From: Christensenella sp. UBA7584
Lineage (GTDB): Bacteria > Bacillota > Clostridia > Christensenellales > UBA1242
Direction: 5' to 3'
Assembly: GCA_002477805.1 (NCBI GenBank)
Contig: DLKQ01000009.1
Span: forward strand, 1-15,688
Length of the DNA: 15,688 bases
Part shown: in pieces, positions 6,786 through 14,984 of the stretch
Layout of the letters: every line of letters begins with the position of its first letter
Position numbering within the stretch: position 1 is the stretch's first letter
Position numbers and translations under genes: made by a program
The notes under the pieces: model-generated
The model's input: the letters and a program-made list of their open reading frames with translations, nothing else
Database searches by the model: none
Told to the model about the DNA's origin: nothing

Positions 6786-7520
6786 ATGATAATACAGCAA
6801 GAAAAAACAAATGCACAACGTTTTATTTTAGCTTATAACGAAATTGACCAATCATTACGCACTATTTATAATTTTAAAAGGAATATGACTTTTTCTGATA
6901 TGATTCGAAGGACAGTTCCTCTTAATAGTGTTGTAAGAAAATATGAGGACAAACTTATTGACTATGCAAGGCTTAGAAATGCAATAATTCATAATAGCAA
7001 TGAGGAATATATAATAGCAGAGCCACACGATGAAGTCGTAAGGGAAATCGAAAAAATAGCTCAATTAGTGACTTGTCCACCCCTTGTTATTAATACTGTT
7101 GCAAAGAAAAATGTTTTAACAATTACTGGGGAAATGCCATTAAAAGATGTTATTATTCTCTTTGCTAGTTCAGGTTTTAAAAGCTTACCTGTTTATTTTG
7201 ATGGGCGGATTATGGGAATTGCAACACCAATTAGGCTAATAGAGTGGCTTGGAGAAAAGTTAAAAGATGAAACTCAAAACCCAATTAAAGTACTAAAGAC
7301 CCCGATTTTAGAAACACTAAGAGAAGATGATATTGAAGTTAGATATTGTATACGAAGCGAGAAATTAACTATTCAGGAAGCTCTAGATATATTTTTTAAT
7401 AACAGAAAGATGTCTTCAATTATTCTTACAAAAACTGGGAATTTTTTAGAGCATATAAGTGGAATGATAACTGTTGCTGATGTTATTGATTTGAATAAAA
7501 TATTAGAAGATTATGATTGA
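6786..7520 (+). CDS. HEPN-like domain plus tandem CBS domain protein, function unknown
   Basis: A 244-residue soluble protein in two parts. Residues 1 to about 90 are predicted helical and contain R64-N65-A-I-I-H69, which matches the R-N-x3-H active-site pattern of HEPN domains (often metal-independent RNases that work as dimers). Residues about 105-160 and 175-243 look like two CBS repeats, each with a helix-strand run such as PLKDVIILFASSGFKSLPVYFDGRIMGIAT and the ITVADVIDL end; CBS pairs commonly bind adenine nucleotides. The inferred role is a ligand-sensing, RNA-acting or RNA-binding regulator; activity is not shown. The ATG is preceded by GAGAGG five bases upstream. It heads the operon and ends 15 bases before ileS, which suggests a link to tRNA charging. 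The HEPN call rests on one motif and overall helical character, so the N-terminal domain could be another alpha-helical family. Confidence 0.72.
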   Translation: MIIQQEKTNAQRFILAYNEIDQSLRTIYNFKRNMTFSDMIRRTVPLNSVVRKYEDKLIDYARLRNAIIHNSNEEYIIAEPHDEVVREIEKIAQLVTCPPLVINTVAKKNVLTITGEMPLKDVIILFASSGFKSLPVYFDGRIMGIATPIRLIEWLGEKLKDETQNPIKVLKTPILETLREDDIEVRYCIRSEKLTIQEALDIFFNNRKMSSIILTKTGNFLEHISGMITVADVIDLNKILEDYD

Positions 7521-7535
7521 TTTGGAGAAGACAAA

Positions 7536-10500
7536 ATGTATAAAAAAGTAGACGCAAAATTAAATTTGCCTGAAATTGATAAACAAGTTTTAGATTTTTG
7601 GGAAAAAGACAAAACATTTGAAAAAAGTGTTGAAAATAGAAAAGATGCAAAACCGTTTGTGTTTTTCGAGGGACCTCCTGGGCTTAATGGAATGCCACAT
7701 ATTGGTCACTGTATGAGTAGGGTATTTAAAGACCTTGTTTTGCGTTATAAATCAATGAAAGGGTTTTTAGTTGAACGCAGAGCCGGGTGGGATACCCACG
7801 GTCTTCCTGTTGAACTCAAGGCTGAAAGTGAACTTAATATTAAAAACAAGCAAGAACTTGAAAAAGTCGGAATGGAAGATTTCATAAACAAATGTAAAGA
7901 AGTGCTAAACACTTATGAGAAAGTTTGGAGAGACACTTCTAAAGTAATTGGATTTTGGGTTGACCTTGATAATGCTTATATGACCTACAAAGATGACTAT
8001 ATTGAAAGTGTTTGGTGGTCGCTTAAGCAGATGTTTGACAAAAATTATTTGTTTAAGGGTTATCGCGTTGCTCCGTATTGTCCAAGATGCGGAACTTCTC
8101 TTGCAGAGCACGAAGTCGCACAAGGGTACAAAAAAGTTATAGACAAAACACTTTATGTTAAATTTAAGGCAAAAGGTAAAGATAACACCTTCTTTATTGC
8201 GTGGACAACAACTCCTTGGACGCTTCCAAGTAATGTTGCACTTTGTGTTAATCCTGAATTTGAATATTCAACAATAAAAGTTGGAAATGAATTCTATATA
8301 ATGGCTTCTTCACTCGTTTCAAAACTTTTTGATGAATTTGAAATAGTTTCAACTTGTTTTGGAAAAGATTTGGTTGGGCAGGAGTATGAACCTCTTTTTG
8401 CATTGCCAAGTAAATACTATACCGATAAAAAGGGTTGGTTTGTTACAAGTGCTGACTATGTTACTCTTTCTGACGGAAGTGGTATTGTTCACATTGCTCC
8501 AGCATTCGGTGAAGATGACTATGAGGTCGGCAAAAAATTCGATTTGCCTTTTATTCAACTTGTTGATGAAGCTGGAAATATGAAAGAGGACATAAAAGAA
8601 TATGCAGGTATGAATCACAGACTTGCAAACGACAAAATTATTGAAGATTTGAATTCACTAGGAAAAGTTTTAAAAGTTCAAAAATATGAACACGATTATC
8701 CTCATTGTTGGCGTTGTAAAACACCGCTTATGTACTATGCTCGTGAGGGCTGGTTTATTAAAATGAGCGAATTTAGAGAAAAACTTGTGAAAAATAACAA
8801 TGAAGTAAACTGGTATCCTGAAAGTGCAAAAGATGGTAGAATGGGAAACTTTCTAGCAAATGAGCGTGATTGGAACCTTAGTAGAGATAGGTACTGGTCA
8901 ACTCCACTAAATATTTGGGTTTGTGAAAAATGTGGTAAGACAATTTCTGTTGGTAGTAAAAAAGAGTTGAAGGAGTTAAGCGGATTCAAGGAAGATTTTG
9001 AACTGCACAGACCATATGTTGACAAAGTAACAATTCCGTGTGAGTGTGGTCACGTAATGCACAGAGTTCCTCAAGTTATTGATGTTTGGTATGAAAGCGG
9101 TGCGATGCCTTTTGCATCACTTCATTTTCCGTTTGAAAATCAAGAAGTATTTAAACAAAGACAGGTGGCAGATTTTATTCTTGAGGGTCAAGACCAAACT
9201 CGTGGTTGGTTTCACTCGTTACAGGCGATAAGCACTGTTTTGTTTGATAAAACACCATACAAGAATGTAGTAATGACAGGTCTTGTTTTGGATAAAAATG
9301 GAAACAAAATGAGCAAAAGTCTTGGTAATGTTATTGATGCTGTTGACATCTGTAAAAAGTTTGGTGCAGATGCTTTTAGATGGTATTTTGCCTCTAATGC
9401 AGTGCCTTGGCAGAGTGTTCCGTTTAATGAAGAGGGAGTTATTGAAGTTCAGAGAAAAATAATTGGAACACTTTGGAATGTTTATTCGTTTTTTGTACTT
9501 TACGCAAATATTGACAATTTTGAGGGTGGGAAAATACCGCTTTCAAATCTAAAACTAACAACAATGGATAAGTGGATTTTGAGCAAATTTAATTCATTAA
9601 TTGCTGATGTTACTGAAAAAATGGATAATTACAATTGGACTTTTGCGACAAGGCAAATTGAAAATTTTACCGAGCAACTTTCAAACTGGTATATTAGAAG
9701 ATGTAGGGAAAGATTCTGGGTTGATGGTCAGTGTGATGACAAAACTGCTGCATTTGAAACACTTTATTTTGTGCTTGTAAATTTGACAAAATTGATTGCG
9801 CCAATAATGCCTTTTATTAGTGAAAATATATATCAAAACCTCACTCAAACAGTAGAAAGTGTTCATCTTAGTGATTATCCTGTTAGCGATAGTAAGTGGA
9901 TTGATAAAAAACTTGAGCAAGAGATGGAAGAAGTGACCGAAATTGTAACTATTGCAAGAAGTGTTCGTTCAGCAACAAATATAAAGACAAGGCAACCGCT
10001 TTCAAGAATGTTGGTTCACACATCATCAATGATAAAACTTACTAGTGAAGAACTATCAATTATTGCTGATGATATAAATGTGAAGAATGTTGAATTCATT
10101 TCAAATCCTGAGGAATATCTTAACTTTGAGATAAAGCCTCAACTAAAAACTCTTGGCCCAAAATACGGTTCAAAGTTAAAAGAAATAAGAGAATTTTTAG
10201 CGTCAGAAAACGCAAACCAAATTGTTTCCAAATTACAACGTGGTGAAAAAGTTTTGATTGATGATGAAATCGAAATCGGAATAGACGATGTACTTATTTA
10301 CACAAAGAGTAAAGATAGCTTCTGTGCTGATAGTAATTTTGGAATAACTGTTGTTCTTGACACCAGGCTTAGTCCACAACTTATTGCAGAAGGTCATATG
10401 CGGGAGATAATTAGTAAAATTCAAAATATGAGAAAAGAAAATGGTTTTGATGTCGAAGATAAGATTGAGGTAATTTATGATACTAGTAAAGAACTTTCAG

Positions 10501-10640
10501 AAGTTATCGAAGCAATGAAAGAGGAAATTTGTAGTGTTACTCTTGCAAAAAGTTTTACAAAAGGTAAAACTGGTGATGTACCAGTTACTCAAATAAATGG
10601 AATTGAAGCTAAATTTAGTTTAAAAAGGGTGGAGAAATGA
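7536..10640 (+). CDS. ileS: Isoleucyl-tRNA synthetase, type 2 (eukaryote-like)
   Basis: It charges tRNA-Ile with isoleucine in the cytoplasm. The protein is 1034 residues, the length of the IleS2 class rather than the roughly 930-residue IleS1. Motifs: HIGH at H55-H58, written GPPGLNGMPHIGH, where most relatives have GPPTANG; KMSKS at 591-595; GWDTHGLPVE; editing-domain WTTTPWTLPSN and GIVHIAPAFGEDD, so proofreading should be intact. Cys pairs are seen in YCPRCG, CWRCK, CEKC and CECG in the central part. The C-terminus has the IleS2-like LSPQLIAEGHMREIISKIQNMRKENGF block and no terminal CxxC zinc finger as found in IleS1. IleS2 enzymes are known to be less sensitive to mupirocin. The ribosome binding site is a modest GGAGA. 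It sits 15 bases after the HEPN-CBS gene with no room for a T-box leader and overlaps the next start as ATGA. Confidence 0.96.
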   Translation: MYKKVDAKLNLPEIDKQVLDFWEKDKTFEKSVENRKDAKPFVFFEGPPGLNGMPHIGHCMSRVFKDLVLRYKSMKGFLVERRAGWDTHGLPVELKAESELNIKNKQELEKVGMEDFINKCKEVLNTYEKVWRDTSKVIGFWVDLDNAYMTYKDDYIESVWWSLKQMFDKNYLFKGYRVAPYCPRCGTSLAEHEVAQGYKKVIDKTLYVKFKAKGKDNTFFIAWTTTPWTLPSNVALCVNPEFEYSTIKVGNEFYIMASSLVSKLFDEFEIVSTCFGKDLVGQEYEPLFALPSKYYTDKKGWFVTSADYVTLSDGSGIVHIAPAFGEDDYEVGKKFDLPFIQLVDEAGNMKEDIKEYAGMNHRLANDKIIEDLNSLGKVLKVQKYEHDYPHCWRCKTPLMYYAREGWFIKMSEFREKLVKNNNEVNWYPESAKDGRMGNFLANERDWNLSRDRYWSTPLNIWVCEKCGKTISVGSKKELKELSGFKEDFELHRPYVDKVTIPCECGHVMHRVPQVIDVWYESGAMPFASLHFPFENQEVFKQRQVADFILEGQDQTRGWFHSLQAISTVLFDKTPYKNVVMTGLVLDKNGNKMSKSLGNVIDAVDICKKFGADAFRWYFASNAVPWQSVPFNEEGVIEVQRKIIGTLWNVYSFFVLYANIDNFEGGKIPLSNLKLTTMDKWILSKFNSLIADVTEKMDNYNWTFATRQIENFTEQLSNWYIRRCRERFWVDGQCDDKTAAFETLYFVLVNLTKLIAPIMPFISENIYQNLTQTVESVHLSDYPVSDSKWIDKKLEQEMEEVTEIVTIARSVRSATNIKTRQPLSRMLVHTSSMIKLTSEELSIIADDINVKNVEFISNPEEYLNFEIKPQLKTLGPKYGSKLKEIREFLASENANQIVSKLQRGEKVLIDDEIEIGIDDVLIYTKSKDSFCADSNFGITVVLDTRLSPQLIAEGHMREIISKIQNMRKENGFDVEDKIEVIYDTSKELSEVIEAMKEEICSVTLAKSFTKGKTGDVPVTQINGIEAKFSLKRVEK

Positions 10641-11341
10641 AGGATTGTTTGTTTATTGATAATCATATTTTAGTTGTATTTAAAGAGCATAATATCAGTC
10701 TTGAAACTTTTAAACAAGACATAAAAAAGCAATTAGCAAATGACAATTTAAAGGCAAGTTATCTTGAACCAATTTTGCCAATATGTGCTGAGGCCTCAGG
10801 TCTTGAGGTTTTTGCTCTTTCAAGCAAAGCAAAAGACAGGCTAAAAAAACAAATAGAAGAAAAAGAATTTCAAACTAAATATTTGGCGGTTTGTGTTGGA
10901 AAGCCAAAAGAAAACAACAATATTTTTTATGTCGAATCAACCGATGAAACTTTTGAGATAAACCCAGAAAGGTTTGTTCACATAAATCCAAAAACTGAAA
11001 AGCTCGAGTATATTCCTAGACTAAATAAAGATTCATTTTCTATAAATTCACAATACAAATTTTTAGAAGAAAAAGATAAAATTTCCTTGGTTCAGGTTTG
11101 TGGAGGTTTTAATCATATGCAAGAAGTGCGTTTTGTGCTCGCTGATGCAAAAAGTCCTGTTTTTGGGGACAAACTTTATGGTGGTGATAGTTTGGCAAAA
11201 AACACTAATCTAGCATTAACATTAGTTGAAATAAAAATGAAACACCCAGTAACTAACAAAAGTTTAGTTTTTCAGGTGTACCCAAATGTTGACAAAAAAC
11301 CGTGGTCATATTTGAATGTGGAAAAATACTTAAGAATTTAA
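10637..11341 (+). CDS. RluA-family pseudouridine synthase homologue, probably lacking the catalytic Asp
   Basis: A 234-residue protein with the RluA-type fold signs: N-terminal FIDNHILVVFKE, ASGLEVFALSSKAKDRL, YLAVCVGKP, SPVFGDKLYGGD and HPVTNKSLVFQVYP near the end. Active members modify uridine in rRNA or tRNA with an Asp in HRLDxxTSGL. Here, aligning on ASGL, the HRLD position reads L47-P-I-C50, so the Asp is Cys and the His and Arg are also gone. The TGRTHQIR substrate block is likewise altered to a GGFNHMQEVR-like string. The reading frame is open and the rest is well kept, so this looks like a maintained, catalytically dead or repurposed RNA-binding paralogue rather than a decaying pseudogene (inference). 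No S4 domain is present. The ATG overlaps the ileS stop with GGTGGAG just upstream, so translation is probably coupled to ileS. Confidence 0.8.
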   Translation: MKDCLFIDNHILVVFKEHNISLETFKQDIKKQLANDNLKASYLEPILPICAEASGLEVFALSSKAKDRLKKQIEEKEFQTKYLAVCVGKPKENNNIFYVESTDETFEINPERFVHINPKTEKLEYIPRLNKDSFSINSQYKFLEEKDKISLVQVCGGFNHMQEVRFVLADAKSPVFGDKLYGGDSLAKNTNLALTLVEIKMKHPVTNKSLVFQVYPNVDKKPWSYLNVEKYLRI

Positions 11342-11356
11342 CAAGAGGGGGGTATT

Positions 11357-12268
11357 ATGCCAGGCTATAAGGTTGTTTTAATAATTTTACTTGTGCTTTC
11401 TATTCTTGGCGGAATAGGATTTACTATATATTATATTATAACTGGTGGAAATGATAATAGTCTATCTACATTTGAAACTTATTCAAAACAATTTGAAAGT
11501 GAGCAAAATATTTATCTTGAAGAAAATTTAGGGAAATCTGAATATTCCGAATTTTTCGATGAAGAATTTGCTTTTTGGTTTGAATGTGACAGACTTGAAA
11601 AGCTCGTTTATAATGAACTATCAGTAAATCTTTGTTTTGCAGAGAGAAAAGCTAACAAAAAGGGCGAATTGGAAGCCAAGATAAATGAATATGCAAATCA
11701 GCAAAAAGCTACATTTGAAAAATTAAAAATTTTTATTGAAAGAAAAAATTATTTTGAAACTGAGAGTTCTGCAAACGGAACAAACATATCTGAAGGTGAG
11801 CGAACTCAACTTAAAAACCTAGCAACCGATGTAAAAGTGAAATTTAAGTCACAAGTTAATCTACTTTGCGATATAAATAAAATGTTGGTACCTTTTGTGC
11901 AAAATTCTTGCTTAAAAACAAGCTTTGATAGTTCATTAAAATATTCAATTTTAAATGTAGCATTTTTTCACTCAAACTATTACAATAGCCTGCTCAATGA
12001 AGACAAGATGTTAAGTGTTGTTTATGATGATGCTGAGAATATACTAAAAACATATAATCAAGCAAACCAGCAAAATTTTCTTGGTCAAACAGATTTTAAC
12101 AGTGCAGATAGTCAGTTTCTTGTGGGACTAAATTTTTTAACTGATGAGATTAAATCAGAGTTTTTTAACACTGAAAACAAACAAATCTACAAAAATGCTC
12201 AAGGTTCTCTGCTTAAAATAAATCTTGAATATATTATAAATTATTTTAGTTTTGGAGGCCAGAAATGA
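11357..12268 (+). CDS. Membrane-anchored protein of unknown function
   Basis: I do not recognise this 303-residue protein. It starts MPGYK and has one strongly hydrophobic segment at about 6-28, with no obvious signal-peptidase site, so it is probably a single-pass anchor. The rest (about 270 residues) is polar, rich in Glu, Lys, Asn and Phe/Tyr, and predicted mostly helical; it likely faces outside the cell. No catalytic or zinc motif is visible. The start has a strong AGAGGGGGG four bases upstream, and the gene begins 15 bases after the RluA-like gene. Its stop overlaps the next start (ATGA), so it is probably made together with the lipoprotein that follows. The two resemble each other in size and composition, but I see no clear shared sequence motif. 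Confidence 0.8.
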   Translation: MPGYKVVLIILLVLSILGGIGFTIYYIITGGNDNSLSTFETYSKQFESEQNIYLEENLGKSEYSEFFDEEFAFWFECDRLEKLVYNELSVNLCFAERKANKKGELEAKINEYANQQKATFEKLKIFIERKNYFETESSANGTNISEGERTQLKNLATDVKVKFKSQVNLLCDINKMLVPFVQNSCLKTSFDSSLKYSILNVAFFHSNYYNSLLNEDKMLSVVYDDAENILKTYNQANQQNFLGQTDFNSADSQFLVGLNFLTDEIKSEFFNTENKQIYKNAQGSLLKINLEYIINYFSFGGQK

Positions 12269-13308
12269 AAAAGAGTTTAGCATTTGCTATGAGTTTTGTG
12301 TGTCTTTGCGCTTCAGTTTTGTTTTTGGGCTGTGGAGATAATTACACATATGACGATTTAAAGCAAAATTATCAAAATATGCTAACAACATATTCAGGTG
12401 AGTTTTTTGAAAATAATGAATTTAAAATTTCTTATGAAACTGAACTTGAAAATTTAATTTCAAATGCTGAAGATAATTCAAATCTCGCAAAATTATCAAG
12501 TGATTATTCAAACAAAAATGCTATTTTTGAGCCTGCTTTAAAAGCAAGTATTGAAAGTTTTAAGTTTTATCTTGGTCTAGAACTCAATATAGCTGATATA
12601 CCGCAAGATAAAATTAATTTGTTAAATACTAATTTTAAAGAATATTTAGCATCACTAAAACAATTTTATAATAGTAAAAAAAGGCTTGAAACTATTGCAA
12701 AAACTGGTGGTGATGTTGAGAGTTGGACGCAAAATTACATTGACAATTTTTGTGAAACAATTTCTAAAAGTAATAATTTTGCAAAAAACTATTTAGAAAT
12801 TTATAAGGAATATTTGTTAAAAACATCACAAGCTGAAAATATGGCTACATCGTCGGAAATTCAATTTGCTTTTGTGAGTAAGCTATATCAATTTTCGAGT
12901 ATAAATGAAAAATTTGTTCTTAGCCTTTACAATGTAAAAGATGTAACACAACTAGATAATTTTTCGGCAAAATATTTAAAAGTCTATGCTGAAGTGCAAT
13001 CTATTCTTAAAAGTTCTAAGTTTATTGGAATTTTATCTGAAGCAGATAGTCAACAAAAAACTGAAGTTATGCAAGCTTATTTTGCTCTTGAAAAGTATGA
13101 TGAATTATTCTTATCAAATCTTAATTCTTGTTATAGCGTGACCGAAAAGTTTAGTTTGGAAAATCTTGTTAGCGAAACATCGGAAAGAGAAAAAACGGCC
13201 GAAGAAAAAGCTTCAATTAATAAACTAAATGAATTCCTAAAAACAGATTGCAATGTGATTTTAGAATATTTGACAAATCTGAAATCAAAAATTATTTTAT
13301 GGTATTAA
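12265..13308 (+). CDS. Putative lipoprotein of unknown function
   Basis: A 347-residue protein with a classic lipoprotein signal: MKK, a hydrophobic stretch (about 5-21), then LFLGC with C23 as the likely lipidated residue, followed by GDN. The -3 position is Phe, slightly off the usual Leu. After processing it should be anchored to the outer face of the membrane. The mature part is polar, Asn/Ser/Lys/Glu-rich and predicted helical, with no motif I can assign. The start ATG overlaps the stop of the membrane protein upstream and has GGAGG at 12254-12258, which argues for a stoichiometric pair. A helical two-component surface complex is a fair guess, but no function can be read from the sequence. 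The stop is 11 bases before the gltX start. Confidence 0.82.
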   Translation: MKKSLAFAMSFVCLCASVLFLGCGDNYTYDDLKQNYQNMLTTYSGEFFENNEFKISYETELENLISNAEDNSNLAKLSSDYSNKNAIFEPALKASIESFKFYLGLELNIADIPQDKINLLNTNFKEYLASLKQFYNSKKRLETIAKTGGDVESWTQNYIDNFCETISKSNNFAKNYLEIYKEYLLKTSQAENMATSSEIQFAFVSKLYQFSSINEKFVLSLYNVKDVTQLDNFSAKYLKVYAEVQSILKSSKFIGILSEADSQQKTEVMQAYFALEKYDELFLSNLNSCYSVTEKFSLENLVSETSEREKTAEEKASINKLNEFLKTDCNVILEYLTNLKSKIILWY

Positions 13309-13319
13309 AAGGAAATATG

Positions 13320-14960
13320 ATGGATAATAAAAAATTGGCAGAGTTACTGTTTCCACAGGTGACCAAAACACCACAATTTTATGAAGAAAAATATAAACCA
13401 AGAAATTTGGATAAAAAAGCACAAGTGACAAGATATGCTCCGAGTCCAACGGGATTTGTGCATTTTGGAGCGCTATTTACAAGCCTTGTTAATAGTTTGG
13501 TTGCCAAACATTCAAATGGTGTGCTTTTTCTCCGAATAGAAGACACAGACAAAAAGCGAGAAGTCGAGGGTGGTGTTAATGCAATTGTAAATACACTCAA
13601 AAATTTTGATATTGCTTTTGACGAGGGTGCAACAATTGGCGGAGATTATGGCCCATATATTCAAAGTGAGAGAGAAGAGATATATCAAACTTTTGCAAAA
13701 GATTTGGTTATTCAAGGAAAAGCTTATCCGTGTTTTTGTAGCGAAGACGAATTAAATCAAATGAGGGATAAGCAAGAAAAAACTAAGCAGAATTTTGGTT
13801 ATTATGGTCAATTTGCAAAGTGTAGAAATCTTAGTTATGAACAAATTGAACAAAAAATTAAAAGTGGTGAAAAATTTGTTTTGAGATTTAGATGTCCTTA
13901 CACTTCGAACGATAAAGTTGAAATTGATGACATAATTAGAGGAAAACGTGTTATTCCTCAAAATGAAAATGATGTTGTAATTTTAAAGTCGAACGGTTTG
14001 CCACCATATAATTTTGCACACGCAATTGATGACCACTTGATGCGTACAACACTTGTAATTAGAGGTGATGAGTGGTTTCCTAGCCTTGCAGAACATCTAC
14101 AACTTTTTGAAGCTCTTGGGTTTGTTTCTCCTAAATATGCACATATTTCACCAATACAAAAAATTGATGATAATGGAAATCGTAGAAAACTTAGTAAACG
14201 AAAAGACCCCGAGGCGAATATGGACTTTTTCACAGAAAATGGTTACCCTGTTGGTGCGGTAAAAGACTATATTATGACCTTAATAAATAGTGATTTTGAA
14301 AATTGGCGTATGCAAAATCCAAAATCAGACATTTTAGAGTTTCCATTCAAACTTGAAAAAATGAGTGCTAGTGGTTCAATGTTTGATTTAGCTAAATTAA
14401 CTGATATTAGTAAAAACTATATTTGTCATCTTTCTAATTATGAGGTGTATGATTTGGCTAAAGAGTGGGCAGAAAAATTTGATGCTAATCTTTTTGAAAG
14501 TTTAATTTCAAAAAGGGATTATTGGCTACAGATTTTAAACATAGATAGAGAAATTCCAAAACCACGAAAAGATTTAAGCCATTTCAAAGAGATAAAACAG
14601 ACTTATTCTTATATGTTTGATGAATATTTTGATGAAAATGTAGAATTTCCAAGTCAGTTCTCTGTCTCTGATATAAAGCAAATTTTGGGAAAATATCCAA
14701 ATATCTATGATGAAAAAGATAATCAGCAAGAATGGTTTGACAAAATTAAAGATTTAGCACAAGAAATTGGTTTTGCGCGAGAAGTAAAATTGTTTAAAGC
14801 AAATCCAGAACATTACCCAGGCCATTGTGGAGATGTTAGTACTATAATTCGTGTGGCGCTCACTGGGAGAACTCAAACACCAAATCTTTTTGATATTTGT
14901 AAACTTCTTGGAAAAGAAAAAATTAAATCAAGAATGGAAAAAGTTGGTTCTATTATTTAA
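13320..14960 (+). CDS. gltX: Glutamyl-tRNA synthetase
   Basis: It charges tRNA with glutamate (class Ic synthetase); whether it is restricted to tRNA-Glu or also charges tRNA-Gln cannot be told here. From the chosen ATG it is 546 residues, longer than the usual 460-490. Motifs: RYAPSPTGFVHFGALF (38-53), where HIGH is replaced by HFGA; a CFC...C zinc-like site before residue 165; KLSKR at 290-294 in RKLSKRKDPEANMDFF; and a C-terminal anticodon-binding helical domain ending VALTGRTQTPNLFDICKLLG. About 34 residues precede the PSPTG motif, an extension I associate with a clostridial GluRS clade. Two adjacent ATGs occur at 13317 and 13320; AAAGGA at 13308-13313 fits 13320 better (6 versus 3 bases). 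A reading from 13248 would overlap the lipoprotein gene and is unlikely. Confidence 0.93.
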   Translation: MDNKKLAELLFPQVTKTPQFYEEKYKPRNLDKKAQVTRYAPSPTGFVHFGALFTSLVNSLVAKHSNGVLFLRIEDTDKKREVEGGVNAIVNTLKNFDIAFDEGATIGGDYGPYIQSEREEIYQTFAKDLVIQGKAYPCFCSEDELNQMRDKQEKTKQNFGYYGQFAKCRNLSYEQIEQKIKSGEKFVLRFRCPYTSNDKVEIDDIIRGKRVIPQNENDVVILKSNGLPPYNFAHAIDDHLMRTTLVIRGDEWFPSLAEHLQLFEALGFVSPKYAHISPIQKIDDNGNRRKLSKRKDPEANMDFFTENGYPVGAVKDYIMTLINSDFENWRMQNPKSDILEFPFKLEKMSASGSMFDLAKLTDISKNYICHLSNYEVYDLAKEWAEKFDANLFESLISKRDYWLQILNIDREIPKPRKDLSHFKEIKQTYSYMFDEYFDENVEFPSQFSVSDIKQILGKYPNIYDEKDNQQEWFDKIKDLAQEIGFAREVKLFKANPEHYPGHCGDVSTIIRVALTGRTQTPNLFDICKLLGKEKIKSRMEKVGSII

Positions 14961-14984
14961 AAAAAACGAAAGGGGAAAAACATA

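Noticed and set aside
13248..13316. Upstream ATG for gltX inside the lipoprotein gene
   Set aside because: It would overlap the lipoprotein gene by about 60 bases, has no ribosome binding site, and the added residues do not look like GluRS.
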